A stretch of 64,000 nt of DNA from Pedomonas sp051304405 (GCF_051304405.1 NZ_JBPPGG010000001.1:310001-374000); one strand, 5' to 3'. Shown: positions 1 to 11,087, counted from the stretch's first letter. The notes: generated from the sequence alone by a model not told the origin. Made by a program: numbers and translations.

Positions 1-290
1 AAAGCGGCGTCGGCACGGTGGTGCAGGAACTGGCCTACCTCATGCGCGCGGGCGCGCCCGACGCGCTCGACCGCATGGTGGGCTTCGCCTTCGGCACGCT
101 CGCCGTGCAGCTCATCGAACGGGGCGAGACCGGACGGCTCGTCGCCCTGCGCGACGGCAACTACGAACACGTGCCCATCGGCACCGTGCTCGAACAGGTG
201 AAAAAGCTGGACGTGTCCCGCCTCTACGATCCGCAGACCCACCGCGCCAAGATCGCCTCGGTCGAGGGCATGCCGATGTTCCTGTACTGA
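1..290 (+). CDS. 6-phosphofructokinase, C-terminal fragment (5' end outside window)
   Basis: The frame is open from base 3 to a TGA at 288-290 and holds the last 95 residues of a phosphofructokinase. The segment RAGAPDALDR is the counterpart of the RGGSP..DR substrate-contact region of PFKs. It is followed by the FAFGTLAVQLIERGETGR helix and a C-terminal SVEGMPMFLY, as in alphaproteobacterial PFKs. The enzyme would phosphorylate fructose 6-phosphate in glycolysis, in the cytoplasm. The active-site loop that separates ATP from pyrophosphate-dependent forms lies outside the window, so the phosphoryl donor is undetermined. The GTG at 18 is internal, not the true start. A double-hairpin element follows the stop. 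Confidence 0.8.
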   Translation, partial: SGVGTVVQELAYLMRAGAPDALDRMVGFAFGTLAVQLIERGETGRLVALRDGNYEHVPIGTVLEQVKKLDVSRLYDPQTHRAKIASVEGMPMFLY

Positions 291-320
291 GGGGACATCC
301 GGGCTGATTTCAGGATTCAG

Positions 321-447
321 GCCAAGGGGGTCGCTGACCCCCTTGGCGATCCCCCATTCGTTTTTCAGGGCCGCGCCCGCCCTCACGCGCACGTCCCGAT
401 CAATGACGGGAGGTGCAGGAGGGACCGAGTCCCTCCTGCGAAAAAAA
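321..447. repeat. Double-hairpin intergenic element, copy A
   Basis: Two hairpins face each other between the convergent phosphofructokinase and yceI genes. The left one is GCCAAGGGGGTC-gct-GACCCCCTTGGC (321-347). The right one is GCAGGAGGGAC-cga-GTCCCTCCTGC (415-439), followed by seven A residues. The left inner arm reads ATCCCCCATTCG then GGGCCGCGCCC; the right arm (GACGGGAGGTGC) is more degenerate. Position and the flanking A-run suggest it also terminates transcription from both sides. It is one of seven copies in the window (see findings). Confidence 0.75.
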
Positions 448-485
448 TCACGTCCCGGAAAAAATCACGTCCCGGAAAAAATCAC
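442..485. repeat. 17-bp direct tandem repeat, about 2.6 copies
   Basis: Units of AAAAAATCACGTCCCGG occupy 442-458 and 459-475, with a partial third copy at 476-485. The third copy overlaps the reverse-strand stop codon of the yceI gene (482-484), so repeat expansion has reached the end of the coding sequence. Confidence 0.8.
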
Positions 486-1048
486 TTCGCGGTGGCCACC
501 ACCTTCACCTGCACGGGGATTTGCAGGGAGACCCACTCGCCCTTGGCGTCGGAGCCGCTGCCGATGCCCCAGGCCGTGCGTGTGAGTGTCACCTTGCCGT
601 CCATGGTGGCGGTGTTGCCGGCGATAGCGAGCGTGAACGGCAGCTTCACCGGCACGCTCTTGCCGCGAATGGTGAGCTGGCCGTCGGCGACGTAGCTGTT
701 CTCGCCGGTCTTCGTGATCCTGGTTGCCGTGAAGGTGGCGTTGCGCGCCTTGGCCACGTCGAACCAGTCGGCGGACGGCAGGGTCTTGTCGTACATGGCA
801 TCGCCCGTCTGCGCCGAGGCGAGGTCGATGGTCACCGACACCTTCGCCGCCTCCGGTTTGGCGGGATCGAAGTCGATGCTCGCCTGCCACGTCTGGAAGC
901 TGCCGTTGAATGTCTTGCCCACGTGCTGGCCGCTGAAGGTGATGGCGCTCTTCTTGGCGTCCACCGCCCACGGCCGCGCGTCGGCGGTGCCGGTCAGCGC
1001 CAGTAGCGCCACGGCCCCGGCGGGCAGGAAAGCGAAAAACCTGGGCAT
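482..1048 (-). CDS. yceI: YceI-family periplasmic lipid-binding-like protein (first copy)
   Basis: 188 residues. The signal peptide MPRFFAFLPAGAVALLALTG ends near residue 23, followed by a YceI beta-barrel lipocalin-like domain (WAVDAKKSAITFSGQHVGK ... WFDVAKARNATF ... LTIRGKSVPVKLPF). YceI proteins sit in the periplasm and bind isoprenoid or other hydrophobic molecules; the ligand here is unknown. The ATG at 1048 was chosen because AAGGAGG (1055-1061) stands 6 nt upstream; the ATG at 1054 would directly abut it. It is the last gene of a three-gene reverse-strand operon, 11 nt after the cytochrome b561 gene, which suggests a redox or isoprenoid-quinone link. Confidence 0.85.
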   Translation of the reverse strand: MPRFFAFLPAGAVALLALTGTADARPWAVDAKKSAITFSGQHVGKTFNGSFQTWQASIDFDPAKPEAAKVSVTIDLASAQTGDAMYDKTLPSADWFDVAKARNATFTATRITKTGENSYVADGQLTIRGKSVPVKLPFTLAIAGNTATMDGKVTLTRTAWGIGSGSDAKGEWVSLQIPVQVKVVATAK

Positions 1049-1059
1049 AGCCATCCTCC

Positions 1060-1626
1060 TTATCGGGCGAGCCACGGGATCATGCGGGTGAGCACATCGT
1101 CCCGATCGATGAAGTGGTGCTTGAGCGCGCCCGCCACGTGCAGGGCCAGGAGGCCCACCGCGCCCAGCGCGAGCAGTTCGTGCACCTCCTCGGCGGCCCC
1201 GTTGATCTGGATGCGGTTGGCCGCCTCGGCGAGCGGCGTGAGGTGCGGCCATTCGAACAGCCCGAACCACATCGTGGGCAGGCCGAACGGGCTGGTGGAG
1301 ACGATCACCCAGCCGGACAGCGGCATGATGAGGAGCAGCGCATAGAAGGCCCAGGCGGTGGCGTGCGCCGCCGTCTTCTGCCAGCCCGGCATGGAGTACG
1401 GCAGCGGCGGCGGCCGGTGTCCCAGCCGCCAGGCCAGCCGCACCAGTGTCAGCACCAGCACGGTCAGGCCCAGCGACTTGTGGATCTGGAACACCTCGAA
1501 GGCCAGCGCCTGCGTCTCCGGTTTCTTGATGGCATCGCCCATCCAGAAGCCCATCACGAGGAGGGCAATCATCGCCAGGGCGATCAGCCAGTGCAGAACA
1601 ATCGCGACAGTCGAATACCGGCTCAT
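1060..1626 (-). CDS. cybB: Cytochrome b561 family diheme membrane protein
   Basis: 188 residues with four hydrophobic helices, starting MSRYSTVAIVLHWLIALAM. Histidines in the first helix (LHW), in QIHKSLGL and in the last helix (LALHVAGALKHH) are the expected heme ligands of bacterial cytochrome b561. It would move electrons between quinol and a periplasmic partner, or act as a superoxide:ubiquinone oxidoreductase. The ATG at 1626 has GGGAGG 7 nt upstream; a GTG at 1641 is less likely. It is flanked on both sides by yceI genes on the same strand. This b561-YceI pairing is seen in many proteobacteria. Confidence 0.88.
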   Translation of the reverse strand: MSRYSTVAIVLHWLIALAMIALLVMGFWMGDAIKKPETQALAFEVFQIHKSLGLTVLVLTLVRLAWRLGHRPPPLPYSMPGWQKTAAHATAWAFYALLLIMPLSGWVIVSTSPFGLPTMWFGLFEWPHLTPLAEAANRIQINGAAEEVHELLALGAVGLLALHVAGALKHHFIDRDDVLTRMIPWLAR

Positions 1627-1664
1627 GACGCGGCCTCCCACGCTCAGGGCAACGGACGTACGGC

Positions 1665-2303
1665 TTACTTTTCCTCGAGGAACTCGGCCTCCACCTGCAC
1701 CGTCACCTCGTCGCCCACGAACGGCACCAGGTTGTTCACGCCGAAGTCCGAGCGCTTGAAGGTGGTGGTGGCGGAGAAGCCCATGGCGCCGATGCCCCGC
1801 ATCGGGTGCTTCTTCGCGCCGACGAGCTTCACGTCCATCACCACCGGCTTGGTGACGCCGTGGAAGGTCAGGTCGCCATGGACCCGGCCCGCGTCCGCGC
1901 CGGTGCGCTCAACCCTGGTAGAGACGAACCGGATCTCCGGGAACCGGGCCGCGTCGAAGAAATCCGGCCCCGCGATCTTGGCGTCGAAGTCCTCCTTCTC
2001 GGGGAACGGATAGTCCGTGCGCACCGACTTGGGGTCGATGGTCACGGTCAGGCTGCTTTTCTCCGGGTTCGCCGGGTCGAACGTCAGCGTGGCGTCGAAC
2101 TTGGTGAAGCGCGCCGTGTAGTTCGACAGGCCGAGGTGGTTCACCTGCCAGATGACGCTGGCGTGGGTGGGATCGATCTTGTAGGTGCCGGCCGGCACCT
2201 CGAGCGCCGGGGCGGCCGTCTGCGCGACGGCGGCAACGCTTCCTGCCATGCCGCCCGCCAGGAGCGGAGCGGCGACCAGTGCAGCCAGAATCTTGTGCTT
2301 CAT
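1665..2303 (-). CDS. yceI: YceI-family protein (second copy)
   Basis: 212 residues with a signal peptide (about 1-28, ending VAAVAQTA), then a full YceI domain: GTYKIDPTHASVIWQVNHLG, FFDAARFPEIRF, GDLTFHGVTKPVVMDV, GFSATTTFKRSDFGV. This is the more canonical of the two YceI proteins here (the S.T.FKRSDFG signature is intact) and is the first gene of the yceI-cybB-yceI operon. The start at 2303 has GGGGGAAGG upstream. It is predicted to be a periplasmic isoprenoid- or lipid-binding protein. Its separation from cybB is 38 nt. Confidence 0.88.
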   Translation of the reverse strand: MKHKILAALVAAPLLAGGMAGSVAAVAQTAAPALEVPAGTYKIDPTHASVIWQVNHLGLSNYTARFTKFDATLTFDPANPEKSSLTVTIDPKSVRTDYPFPEKEDFDAKIAGPDFFDAARFPEIRFVSTRVERTGADAGRVHGDLTFHGVTKPVVMDVKLVGAKKHPMRGIGAMGFSATTTFKRSDFGVNNLVPFVGDEVTVQVEAEFLEEK

Positions 2304-2511
2304 TGCGTCTTACCTTCCCCCAGAAATATCCGAACCATAATCTAGCATCCCTCAAAGGAGCGTCCATCAGCAAGGGCGCCGTTTCTTCGGGGATATGACC
2401 TGTCCATAGATAAGCTGGGGCCCGGCCTCTGGCGAGCCGGAGACCTGCGGTTTCATTCTCCACGTCCCGTGAACAACGGGGCGTGTCAGCCCCGCGAGAA
2501 TGGGCCCGAAC

Positions 2512-2544
2512 GAGAACGGCCGCCCGTGAGGGGCGGCCGCTCTC
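2512..2544 (-). terminator. Hairpin terminator downstream of carD
   Basis: A perfect 9-bp stem CGGCCGCCC-gtgag-GGGCGGCCG (2517-2539), with GAGA/TCTC flanks extending the pairing, lies just past the carD stop. The U-tract on the reverse strand is weak. Confidence 0.6.
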
Positions 2545-2565
2545 GAAAGGCGCGGTGCGCGGGCC

Positions 2566-3066
2566 TCAGGCGGCCTTGAGCACCTTGTGGATCTTGTCCT
2601 GGGCGGTCTGCTCGTCGATGTTTTCCATCGCGGCCAGCTCGCGGGCCAGACGGCTGATGGCCGCCTCGTAGATCTGCCGCTCGGAGTAGGACTGCTCCGG
2701 CTGGTCCTCGGCGCGGTGCAGGTCGCGCACCACCTCGGCGATGGAGACCAGATCGCCGGAGTTGATCTTGGCTTCGTATTCCTGCGCCCGGCGCGACCAC
2801 ATGGTGCGCTTGATCCGCGGCTTGCCCTTGAGCGTCGTAAGCGCTTCCTGAAGGGTGGCCTGGCTGGAGAGCTTGCGCATACCAACGGCTTCCGCCTTGT
2901 TCATCGGCACGCGCAGAGTCATGCGTTCCTTTTCGAAGCGGATGACATAGAGTTCAAGCGGAAAACCGGCCACTTCCGTGGTTTCCAGTTCAACGACCCG
3001 TCCGACGCCATGCTTGGGATACACAACATAGTCGCCCACGACGAACTTAAGGGATTTTGCCGCCAT
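2566..3066 (-). CDS. carD: CarD/CdnL-family RNA polymerase-binding transcription regulator
   Basis: 166 residues. The N-terminal Tudor-like RNA polymerase interaction domain (about 1-60, FVVGDYVVYPKHGVGRVVEL) is followed by a helical C-terminal domain (about 70-166). CarD/CdnL binds the RNAP beta subunit and stabilises open complexes at promoters, including rRNA promoters; in Caulobacter CdnL is a growth regulator. MAAKSLKF at 3066 is preferred over the upstream GTG at 3105 because CAGGAAAC precedes it and because homologues start this way. It is a single-gene unit between terminators, downstream of fdxA on the same strand, an order common in alphaproteobacteria. Confidence 0.92.
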   Translation of the reverse strand: MAAKSLKFVVGDYVVYPKHGVGRVVELETTEVAGFPLELYVIRFEKERMTLRVPMNKAEAVGMRKLSSQATLQEALTTLKGKPRIKRTMWSRRAQEYEAKINSGDLVSIAEVVRDLHRAEDQPEQSYSERQIYEAAISRLARELAAMENIDEQTAQDKIHKVLKAA

Positions 3067-3285
3067 TCTTGTTTCCTGTCGCTTCTCTGCACTAGCACGA
3101 CTCATACCGTTTCAGCGCTGGCCATCGGGAATGGCCGCGGGGTGCCCGCTGAAATCCGGGGATGGGGACTGACTGGAGCCGTTGCGCCAAAACAGTTCAA
3201 TTTCGTGCGTTAGACAACGTCGCAAGCATGTAACATAAACAGAGCAGAATTTCCACTCCTTTATGCCGCAATGCAACGTGAAACG

Positions 3286-3310
3286 CCCCGCGTTCGAGAC
3301 GAACGCGGGG
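3286..3310 (-). terminator. Hairpin between fdxA and carD
   Basis: The perfect 10-bp stem CCCCGCGTTC-gagac-GAACGCGGGG lies 32 nt past the fdxA stop and is followed on the reverse strand by a short U-containing stretch (GTTTCAC). It probably terminates fdxA transcription. The rest of the 276-bp gap carries the carD promoter region. Confidence 0.55.
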
Positions 3311-3342
3311 GTCGGCACTGTTTCAAACGTGCGGGAAGACGG

Positions 3343-3681
3343 TCAGCTGCCCTGGCCCGGCTTCTCCGAGAAATAGGCCTCGAGCTTGCCCTTCACGCCC
3401 TTGAACTCGTCCGCATCGGCGGGCGGGGTTCCCTTGGTGGTGATGTTCGGCCAGATGGCCGCATATTTGGCGTTCAGCTCGAGCCAGGACTCAAGGCCGG
3501 GTTCCGTATCCGGCAGAATGGCCTCTGCCGGGCATTCCGGCTCGCACACGCCGCAGTCGATGCATTCGCTCGGGCTGATCACGAGCATGTTCTCGCCCTC
3601 GTAGAAGCAATCCACAGGGCACACCTCAACGCAGTCCATGTACTTGCAACGAATGCACGCGTCGGTAACGACGTAGGCCAT
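3343..3681 (-). CDS. fdxA: 7Fe ferredoxin (3Fe-4S/4Fe-4S)
   Basis: 112 residues starting MAYVVTDACIRCKYMDCVEV. Cysteines at 9, 17 and 50 fit the 3Fe-4S cluster; those at 21, 40, 43 and 46 fit the 4Fe-4S cluster of the Azotobacter FdI/FdxA type. The FYEGENMLVI and CIDCGVCEPECP signatures and a roughly 60-residue C-terminal extension (with a Trp-containing stretch) are typical. It is a low-potential electron carrier in the cytoplasm. The start at 3681 matches family N-termini; a GTG at 3702 is possible but unlikely. It is followed upstream by the S4 and helicase genes. Confidence 0.95.
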   Translation of the reverse strand: MAYVVTDACIRCKYMDCVEVCPVDCFYEGENMLVISPSECIDCGVCEPECPAEAILPDTEPGLESWLELNAKYAAIWPNITTKGTPPADADEFKGVKGKLEAYFSEKPGQGS

Positions 3682-3791
3682 CTCTGGTCCGGCTCCTTCC
3701 ACTCGATTGACCGTCTGCTACCGAAGGCCCCGGAGTCCGTCAACACCCATCTGGGCGAATCCCGGCCAGTGCGCGGATTACGCGCGCTGCC

Positions 3792-4097
3792 TTACGCGGT
3801 GGCGGGCAGCCGGGCGTCCGCCGCGGGCATGGCCGGGCTCATGTCGCTGTAGAGCAGCCGGGCCGTGGCATAGGGGCCGCGCCGTTCGGCGAAGCCCTCC
3901 ACCTTCACCACGACCACCCGTCCCGCCTTGGGGAAGCTGATCACGGAGCCGACCCGCACTGCCGCGTGCGGCTTGTCCACGACACGCCCGTCCATCCTGA
4001 GGTGGCGGCTGCTGCACATGGCGGCAGCCTCCGCACGGGTTTTGAACAGACGGGCAAACCACAACCACTTGTCAAGCCGCTGCGAGCCGTTGTCCAT
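3792..4097 (-). CDS. S4-domain RNA-binding protein (Hsp15-like)
   Basis: 101 residues. An S4 RNA-binding domain covers about residues 6-65 (QRLDKWLWFARLFKTRAEAA, then a V.V.G..V.FPK-type loop), with a short basic tail. It resembles the heat-shock ribosome-recycling protein Hsp15 (HslR), which binds 50S subunits carrying stalled nascent chains. It is encoded 33 nt after the Suv3-like helicase on the same strand, which suggests co-transcription and a joint RNA or ribosome quality role. Confidence 0.85.
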   Translation of the reverse strand: MDNGSQRLDKWLWFARLFKTRAEAAAMCSSRHLRMDGRVVDKPHAAVRVGSVISFPKAGRVVVVKVEGFAERRGPYATARLLYSDMSPAMPAADARLPATA

Positions 4098-4130
4098 GCA
4101 GGTCTCTCTCCTCGTTCCTGGCCCTGTCGC

Positions 4131-6704
<2,574 letters not shown>

Positions 6705-6977
6705 GTTGTCTAAGACTCTGAGGCGGAGCCCGCATCAATGCAAGGGCCATTGGCCACAGATATTGTGCGCCTTGCCGTATCGAAACCCGGATTTCGTATG
6801 CGAAGCGGAATGTTAAGAGTTTGTTAATAACAAAATTCGACACTTTCTGCCGGATTCAGCTTGGCTATTGGTTGACATCAGCACTTAGGCGCGACAGTTT
6901 TCTGAGCTGTTGTGTTTGGATTACCTGTCTCTTTGGTTGGGCGGGTGAGTCGTGCAGGGACTCAAGGAGACCAGGGT

Positions 6978-8492
6978 TTGCTAAAAACGGGCTTCGTCGC
7001 GCTTGCAAAAAGCGAAACGGATAACGTTGGCTCTGTGCCTGCGGAACCGTTGGGTGAATTCGAGCTGGCGGTCGACCTTGGCCATCAGATCGGATCCCTG
7101 AAGTGGTGGCGCGGTCTGGCGACGCTGGGCGGCCTGCTTGCCGCTGCCAGCTGGCTGACCTTCACCAACCCCATCCAACCCCTGCCCTCCGCCACTGCAC
7201 CCATCATCACCGCCACGCAGGTGGAAGCCATCCAGCCCGCCATCATCGGCCCGCTGATGACCGGCGCCCAGACCGGCGAGCGCGTGCCCATGCTGCCGCT
7301 GGCCAAGGCGATCTCCGCCGAAGTCGAGCCGGAGATTGAGCAGCGGGAAATCCCGCTCCAGCGCAACTCCAGCCTGGAGGCCATTCTGCGCCGGGCGGGC
7401 GTCTCGCGCACGGAAGCGCGTCAGGTTGCCGAGGCCCTGGGCCCGGCCGCCCAGATCAAGGATCCGCCGCGCGGCGCCAGCGCGCAGCTGATGCTGGGCC
7501 GCCGCGTCTCCAGCAAGGACCCGCGCCCGCTCCAGCTGCTCTCCTTCCGACCCTCCTTCGACAATCACGTGCAGGTGGCCCGGGTCGGCAATGACTTCAT
7601 GGTCAAGACCCTGCCGATCAAGGTAATCAGCGCCCCGGCCCGCATCGAGGGCGAAGTGGGCCGCAGCCTCTACCTCTCCGCCCGCCAGCTGGGCGTGCCC
7701 ACCACCGTGATCAATGAATATGTGAAGGCGCTGTCCTTCAGCGTGGACTTCGCCCGCGAGGTGACCGCCAGCGACCGCTTCAGCCTGGTCTACGAGCGCG
7801 AAGTGGCCGAGACCGGCGAGGAAAAGACCGGCCGCCTGCTCTATGCCCACATGGAGCGCGGCGGCAAGCGCAAGGATGTGGAGCTGATCTGGTTCCAGCC
7901 CAAGGGCGATCGCGGCCAGTTCTTCCATCCTGACGGCTCGTCGATCCAGAAGCTGCTGATGCGCACGCCCGTGGACGGCGCCCGCATCTCCTCCAACTTC
8001 GGCATGCGCCGCCACCCGGTGCTGGGCTATGGCCGCATGCACAAGGGCACCGACTTCGCCGCACCCAGCGGCACGCCGATCATGGCGGCGGGCTCCGGCA
8101 CGGTGGTGTTCGCCGGCCGCCATGGCGGCCACGGCAACTACGTCAAGATTCGCCACGCGGGCGGCTACGAAACCGCCTACGCCCACATGAAGGGCTTCAA
8201 GTCCGGCATCCGTCCCGGCGTCCAGGTGGCGCAGGGGCAGGTCATCGGCTACGTGGGCACCACGGGCCTGTCCACCGGCCCGCACCTGCACTACGAGGTC
8301 TACAAGAACGGCAAGGCCATCGACCCCAAGGGCACGGCGATTCCGACCGGCTCGTCGCTGTCCGGCTCCGAGCTGGCCCGCTTCAAGGCCGAGGTGCAGA
8401 AGTTCCGCTCGCTGCCGAAGAACCAGGCTGCCGAGCAGGTGCTGGTGGCCGCGGGCGTCGCGCCCCGCAAGATGGCCAAGCAGCCGGGCTGA
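6978..8492 (+). CDS. M23-family cell-wall endopeptidase, membrane-anchored
   Basis: 504 residues if started at TTG 6978. That codon has AAGGAG 8 nt upstream; a GTG at 6912 in the same frame has no clear ribosome site. A transmembrane helix lies near residues 46-64 (GLATLGGLLAAASWLTF), followed by a long periplasmic region and the C-terminal LytM/M23 domain. Zn-binding residues are visible in MHKGTDF (H and D) and GPHLHYE (HxH). These enzymes cleave peptidoglycan cross-links during growth and division, or act as activators if inactive; here the metal ligands look intact. It is divergent from the helicase, with a 270-bp lower-GC shared promoter region. Confidence 0.88.
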   Translation: MLKTGFVALAKSETDNVGSVPAEPLGEFELAVDLGHQIGSLKWWRGLATLGGLLAAASWLTFTNPIQPLPSATAPIITATQVEAIQPAIIGPLMTGAQTGERVPMLPLAKAISAEVEPEIEQREIPLQRNSSLEAILRRAGVSRTEARQVAEALGPAAQIKDPPRGASAQLMLGRRVSSKDPRPLQLLSFRPSFDNHVQVARVGNDFMVKTLPIKVISAPARIEGEVGRSLYLSARQLGVPTTVINEYVKALSFSVDFAREVTASDRFSLVYEREVAETGEEKTGRLLYAHMERGGKRKDVELIWFQPKGDRGQFFHPDGSSIQKLLMRTPVDGARISSNFGMRRHPVLGYGRMHKGTDFAAPSGTPIMAAGSGTVVFAGRHGGHGNYVKIRHAGGYETAYAHMKGFKSGIRPGVQVAQGQVIGYVGTTGLSTGPHLHYEVYKNGKAIDPKGTAIPTGSSLSGSELARFKAEVQKFRSLPKNQAAEQVLVAAGVAPRKMAKQPG

Positions 8493-8616
8493 GATCCGCC
8501 AGGCCGGGCTTCAACAGTTCGCGTCAACAGTTCGTCACGCAGCAGCGGGCGGTGGCACAGTTTTGCGACGTGCCGCCGCCCGTTTCTGTCTGACCGTTTC
8601 TGTCTGACCGCCCCCC

Positions 8617-9618
8617 CTACCCGATCTCCACCACGATGCGGCCGCGCACCCGCCCGGCCAGAAAGTCGGGCGCAAGGGCGGGCACATCCGCCAGCCGCAC
8701 GGTGCGGGTCATGGCGCGCAGCTTTGCCCGGTCGATGAGCTGGTCGAGCCGCAGCCAGGCCTCCCGCCGCAGCGCCATGGGCGCCTGCACGGAATCGACC
8801 CCCGCCAGCGTCACCGAGCGCAGGATGAAGGGCATCACCGTCACCGGCAGATCCGATCCCTGTGCCAGGCCGCAGGCGGCGACGCAGCCGCCATAGCGCG
8901 TCTGGGCCAGCACGTTGGCGAGGGTATGGGAGCCCACCGTGTCGATGGCGCCGCACCAGCGCTCCTTGCCCAGCGGTCTGGTCGCCGGTTCGGAGAGTTC
9001 GCGCCGGTCGATCACCTCCTCCGCGCCGAGGGACTTGAGGTAGTCCGCCTCCTCCAGCCGCCCGGTGGAGGCAACGACGCGGTAACCCAGCTCCGCCAGC
9101 AGCGCGACGGCCACGCTCCCCACGCCGCCCGCCGCGCCGGTCACCAGCACCTGCCCTTCGGTCTGGCGGACGAGGTGGCGCTCCAGCGCCATCACGCACA
9201 GCATGGCGGTATAGCCCGCCGTGCCGAGGGCCATGGCCTCGAAGGGCGTGATGTTCTCCAGCGGCACCAGCCAGTCGCCTTTCACCCGGGCGCGGGCGGC
9301 GTAGCCGCCGTAGTGGGTCTCGCCGAGGCCGTAGCCGTTCAGCACCACCGCGTCGCCCGCCTTGAAGTCGGGATGGCGCGAGGCACGCACGCGCCCGGCA
9401 AAGTCGATGCCCGGGATCATGGGGAAGCGCCGCACCACCGGGGCAGCGCCCGTCAGGGCAAGGGCATCCTTGTAGTTCATGGAGGAGTGGCTCACATCCA
9501 CCACCACATCCCCCTCCATGAGGTCGTCCTCGCCGAGGGAGACCAGCGCGACCTGCGTCGCCTCCCCCTCCCGGCTCAGCATCAGCGCCTGAAACCGCTC
9601 CGCCGTCTCGCTTGCCAT
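8617..9618 (-). CDS. acuI: Acrylyl-CoA reductase-like MDR oxidoreductase (AcuI/YhdH)
   Basis: 333 residues of the medium-chain dehydrogenase superfamily without structural zinc. SSMNYKDALALTG near the N-terminus, the PGIDFAGRV segment and the NADP-binding VTGAAGGVGSVAV are the AcuI/YhdH hallmarks. The family reduces acryloyl-CoA to propionyl-CoA with NADPH, detoxifying acrylate in the cytoplasm. The ATG at 9618 has AAGGAGG 5 nt upstream. It lies next to nfeD on the same strand with a 25-nt gap, so it may be read through. Substrate assignment is by family only. Confidence 0.82.
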   Translation of the reverse strand: MASETAERFQALMLSREGEATQVALVSLGEDDLMEGDVVVDVSHSSMNYKDALALTGAAPVVRRFPMIPGIDFAGRVRASRHPDFKAGDAVVLNGYGLGETHYGGYAARARVKGDWLVPLENITPFEAMALGTAGYTAMLCVMALERHLVRQTEGQVLVTGAAGGVGSVAVALLAELGYRVVASTGRLEEADYLKSLGAEEVIDRRELSEPATRPLGKERWCGAIDTVGSHTLANVLAQTRYGGCVAACGLAQGSDLPVTVMPFILRSVTLAGVDSVQAPMALRREAWLRLDQLIDRAKLRAMTRTVRLADVPALAPDFLAGRVRGRIVVEIG

Positions 9619-9643
9619 TGCCCCCTCCTTGCGAGTGCCGCCG

Positions 9644-10093
9644 CTATGCGACGGGTTCAACGATCAAGGCCGCGCCTTCGGTTCGCAAAATCCGCATGAC
9701 GGTCCCCGCGGGCGCGTCCGGGCCGCACACTTCCCATACCGTGTCGTCCAGCTCCGCCCGGCCCCGGCCATGCACGATGGGCTCGACCAGCACCACGGTG
9801 CGCCCCGGCAACTGATCGGCCCGGCGGCTGACGCTGCTGGGGCCGCTGCCCTGATGCCGCCGCGCCCACTTGCGCCCCCACAGCACCGAGAGGACCGCCA
9901 GCACGGCGAACACCGCCAGCTGGACCTCCCAGCCCGCCCCCGTGAGCAATGTCACGAGGCCGGTGAGGCCCGCCGCGATCCCGAGCCACAAGAGGAACGC
10001 GCCGGGGGCAACCGTCTCGGCCGCCGCCAGCACCAGCGCCGCCACCCACCAGCCCCAGGGGGTGAAAAATCCGGTCACCGCATCCCAGTTCAT
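9644..10093 (-). CDS. NfeD-family membrane protein
   Basis: 149 residues. Three or four hydrophobic helices fill about residues 10-75, including a GxFLLWLGIAAGLTG stretch. A soluble OB-fold NfeD C-terminal domain follows (about 95-149: GRTVVLVEPIVHGRGRAELDDTVW). NfeD1b proteins pair with SPFH/stomatin partners in membrane quality control or microdomains. The start at 10093 is preceded by GAGG, and the gene begins 8 nt after the SPFH gene stops, so the two form an operon. Confidence 0.85.
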   Translation of the reverse strand: MNWDAVTGFFTPWGWWVAALVLAAAETVAPGAFLLWLGIAAGLTGLVTLLTGAGWEVQLAVFAVLAVLSVLWGRKWARRHQGSGPSSVSRRADQLPGRTVVLVEPIVHGRGRAELDDTVWEVCGPDAPAGTVMRILRTEGAALIVEPVA

Positions 10094-10100
10094 GAGCGCC

Positions 10101-11087
10101 TCACCGCTCCCCGGTGCGCGGCAGGCCGCTGCCCGCCTGCGCGCCGCCAGCGCCTCCGGCACCCGCTGGCGGCGTGCCGTCACCGCCCGCCACCGCCTTC
10201 ACCAGCTCGCCGATGCCGCCCAGCGAGCCGACCAGCGCCGACGCCTCCATCGGCATGAAGATCACCTTGCTGTTGCGGCTTTCTGCGAAGGCGGTCATCG
10301 CCTCCACATACTTCTGGGCGACGAAGTAATTGATGGCCTGCGCGCTGCCCCTGGCGATGGCCTCGCTCACCAGTTCGGTCGCCTTGGCTTCCGCCTCCGC
10401 CGCGCGCTCGCGGGCCTCGGCGTCGCGGAAGGCGGCCTCGCGCCGCCCCTCCGCTTCCAGAATCTGCGCCTGCTTGGCGCCCTCGGCCCGCAGGATCTCC
10501 GAGTTCCGCTGGCCCTCGGCCTCAAGGATGGCGGCGCGCTTCTCGCGCTCGGCCTTCATCTGGCGGGCCATGGCGTTGACGATGTCCTGCGGCGGGCGGA
10601 TGTCCTTGATCTCCACGCGCGTCACCTTCACGCCCCAGCTGTGGGTGGCCTTGTCCACCACCGCCAGCAGGCGGGCGTTGATGGCGTCGCGCTGGGAGAG
10701 CGTCTCGTCCAGGTCCATCGACCCCATCACCGTGCGCAGGTTGGTGGTGGTGAGGTTCATGATGGCCAGCATCAGGTCCGACACCTCGTAGGCCGCCTTG
10801 GCCGAGTCCAGCACCTGGAAGAACACCACGCCATCGACGCCCACCATGGCGTTGTCGCGGGTGATGATCTCCTGCCCCGGAATGTCCAGCACCTGCTCCA
10901 TCATGTTGATGCGCCGGCCGATGCTGTCCACGAACGGCACGATCAGATGGAAGCCGGGCGTCAGGGTCTTGGTGAAGCGGCCGAACCGCTCGACGGTGTA
11001 CTCGAAGCCCTGACGCACCGTGACCACGCTTTTCGCCACCGTGACGATGGCCACGAACGCCAGAACGACAAAGAAGATCGAACCCAT
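10101..11087 (-). CDS. SPFH/stomatin-family protein (paraslipin/QmcA-like)
   Basis: 328 residues. An N-terminal membrane helix (MGSIFFVVLAFVAIVTVAKS) is followed by an SPFH/band-7 domain (about 25-200; GFEYTVERFGRF, PGFHLIVPFVD) and an Ala/Glu-rich coiled coil (about 190-260). The tail is Gly/Pro-rich and low in complexity. Such proteins oligomerise into membrane microdomains and act with NfeD or FtsH-type proteases. The ATG at 11087 has GGGAGG upstream; the longer frame to 11177 has no support. It forms an operon with the downstream NfeD gene. Confidence 0.9.
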   Translation of the reverse strand: MGSIFFVVLAFVAIVTVAKSVVTVRQGFEYTVERFGRFTKTLTPGFHLIVPFVDSIGRRINMMEQVLDIPGQEIITRDNAMVGVDGVVFFQVLDSAKAAYEVSDLMLAIMNLTTTNLRTVMGSMDLDETLSQRDAINARLLAVVDKATHSWGVKVTRVEIKDIRPPQDIVNAMARQMKAEREKRAAILEAEGQRNSEILRAEGAKQAQILEAEGRREAAFRDAEARERAAEAEAKATELVSEAIARGSAQAINYFVAQKYVEAMTAFAESRNSKVIFMPMEASALVGSLGGIGELVKAVAGGDGTPPAGAGGAGGAQAGSGLPRTGER

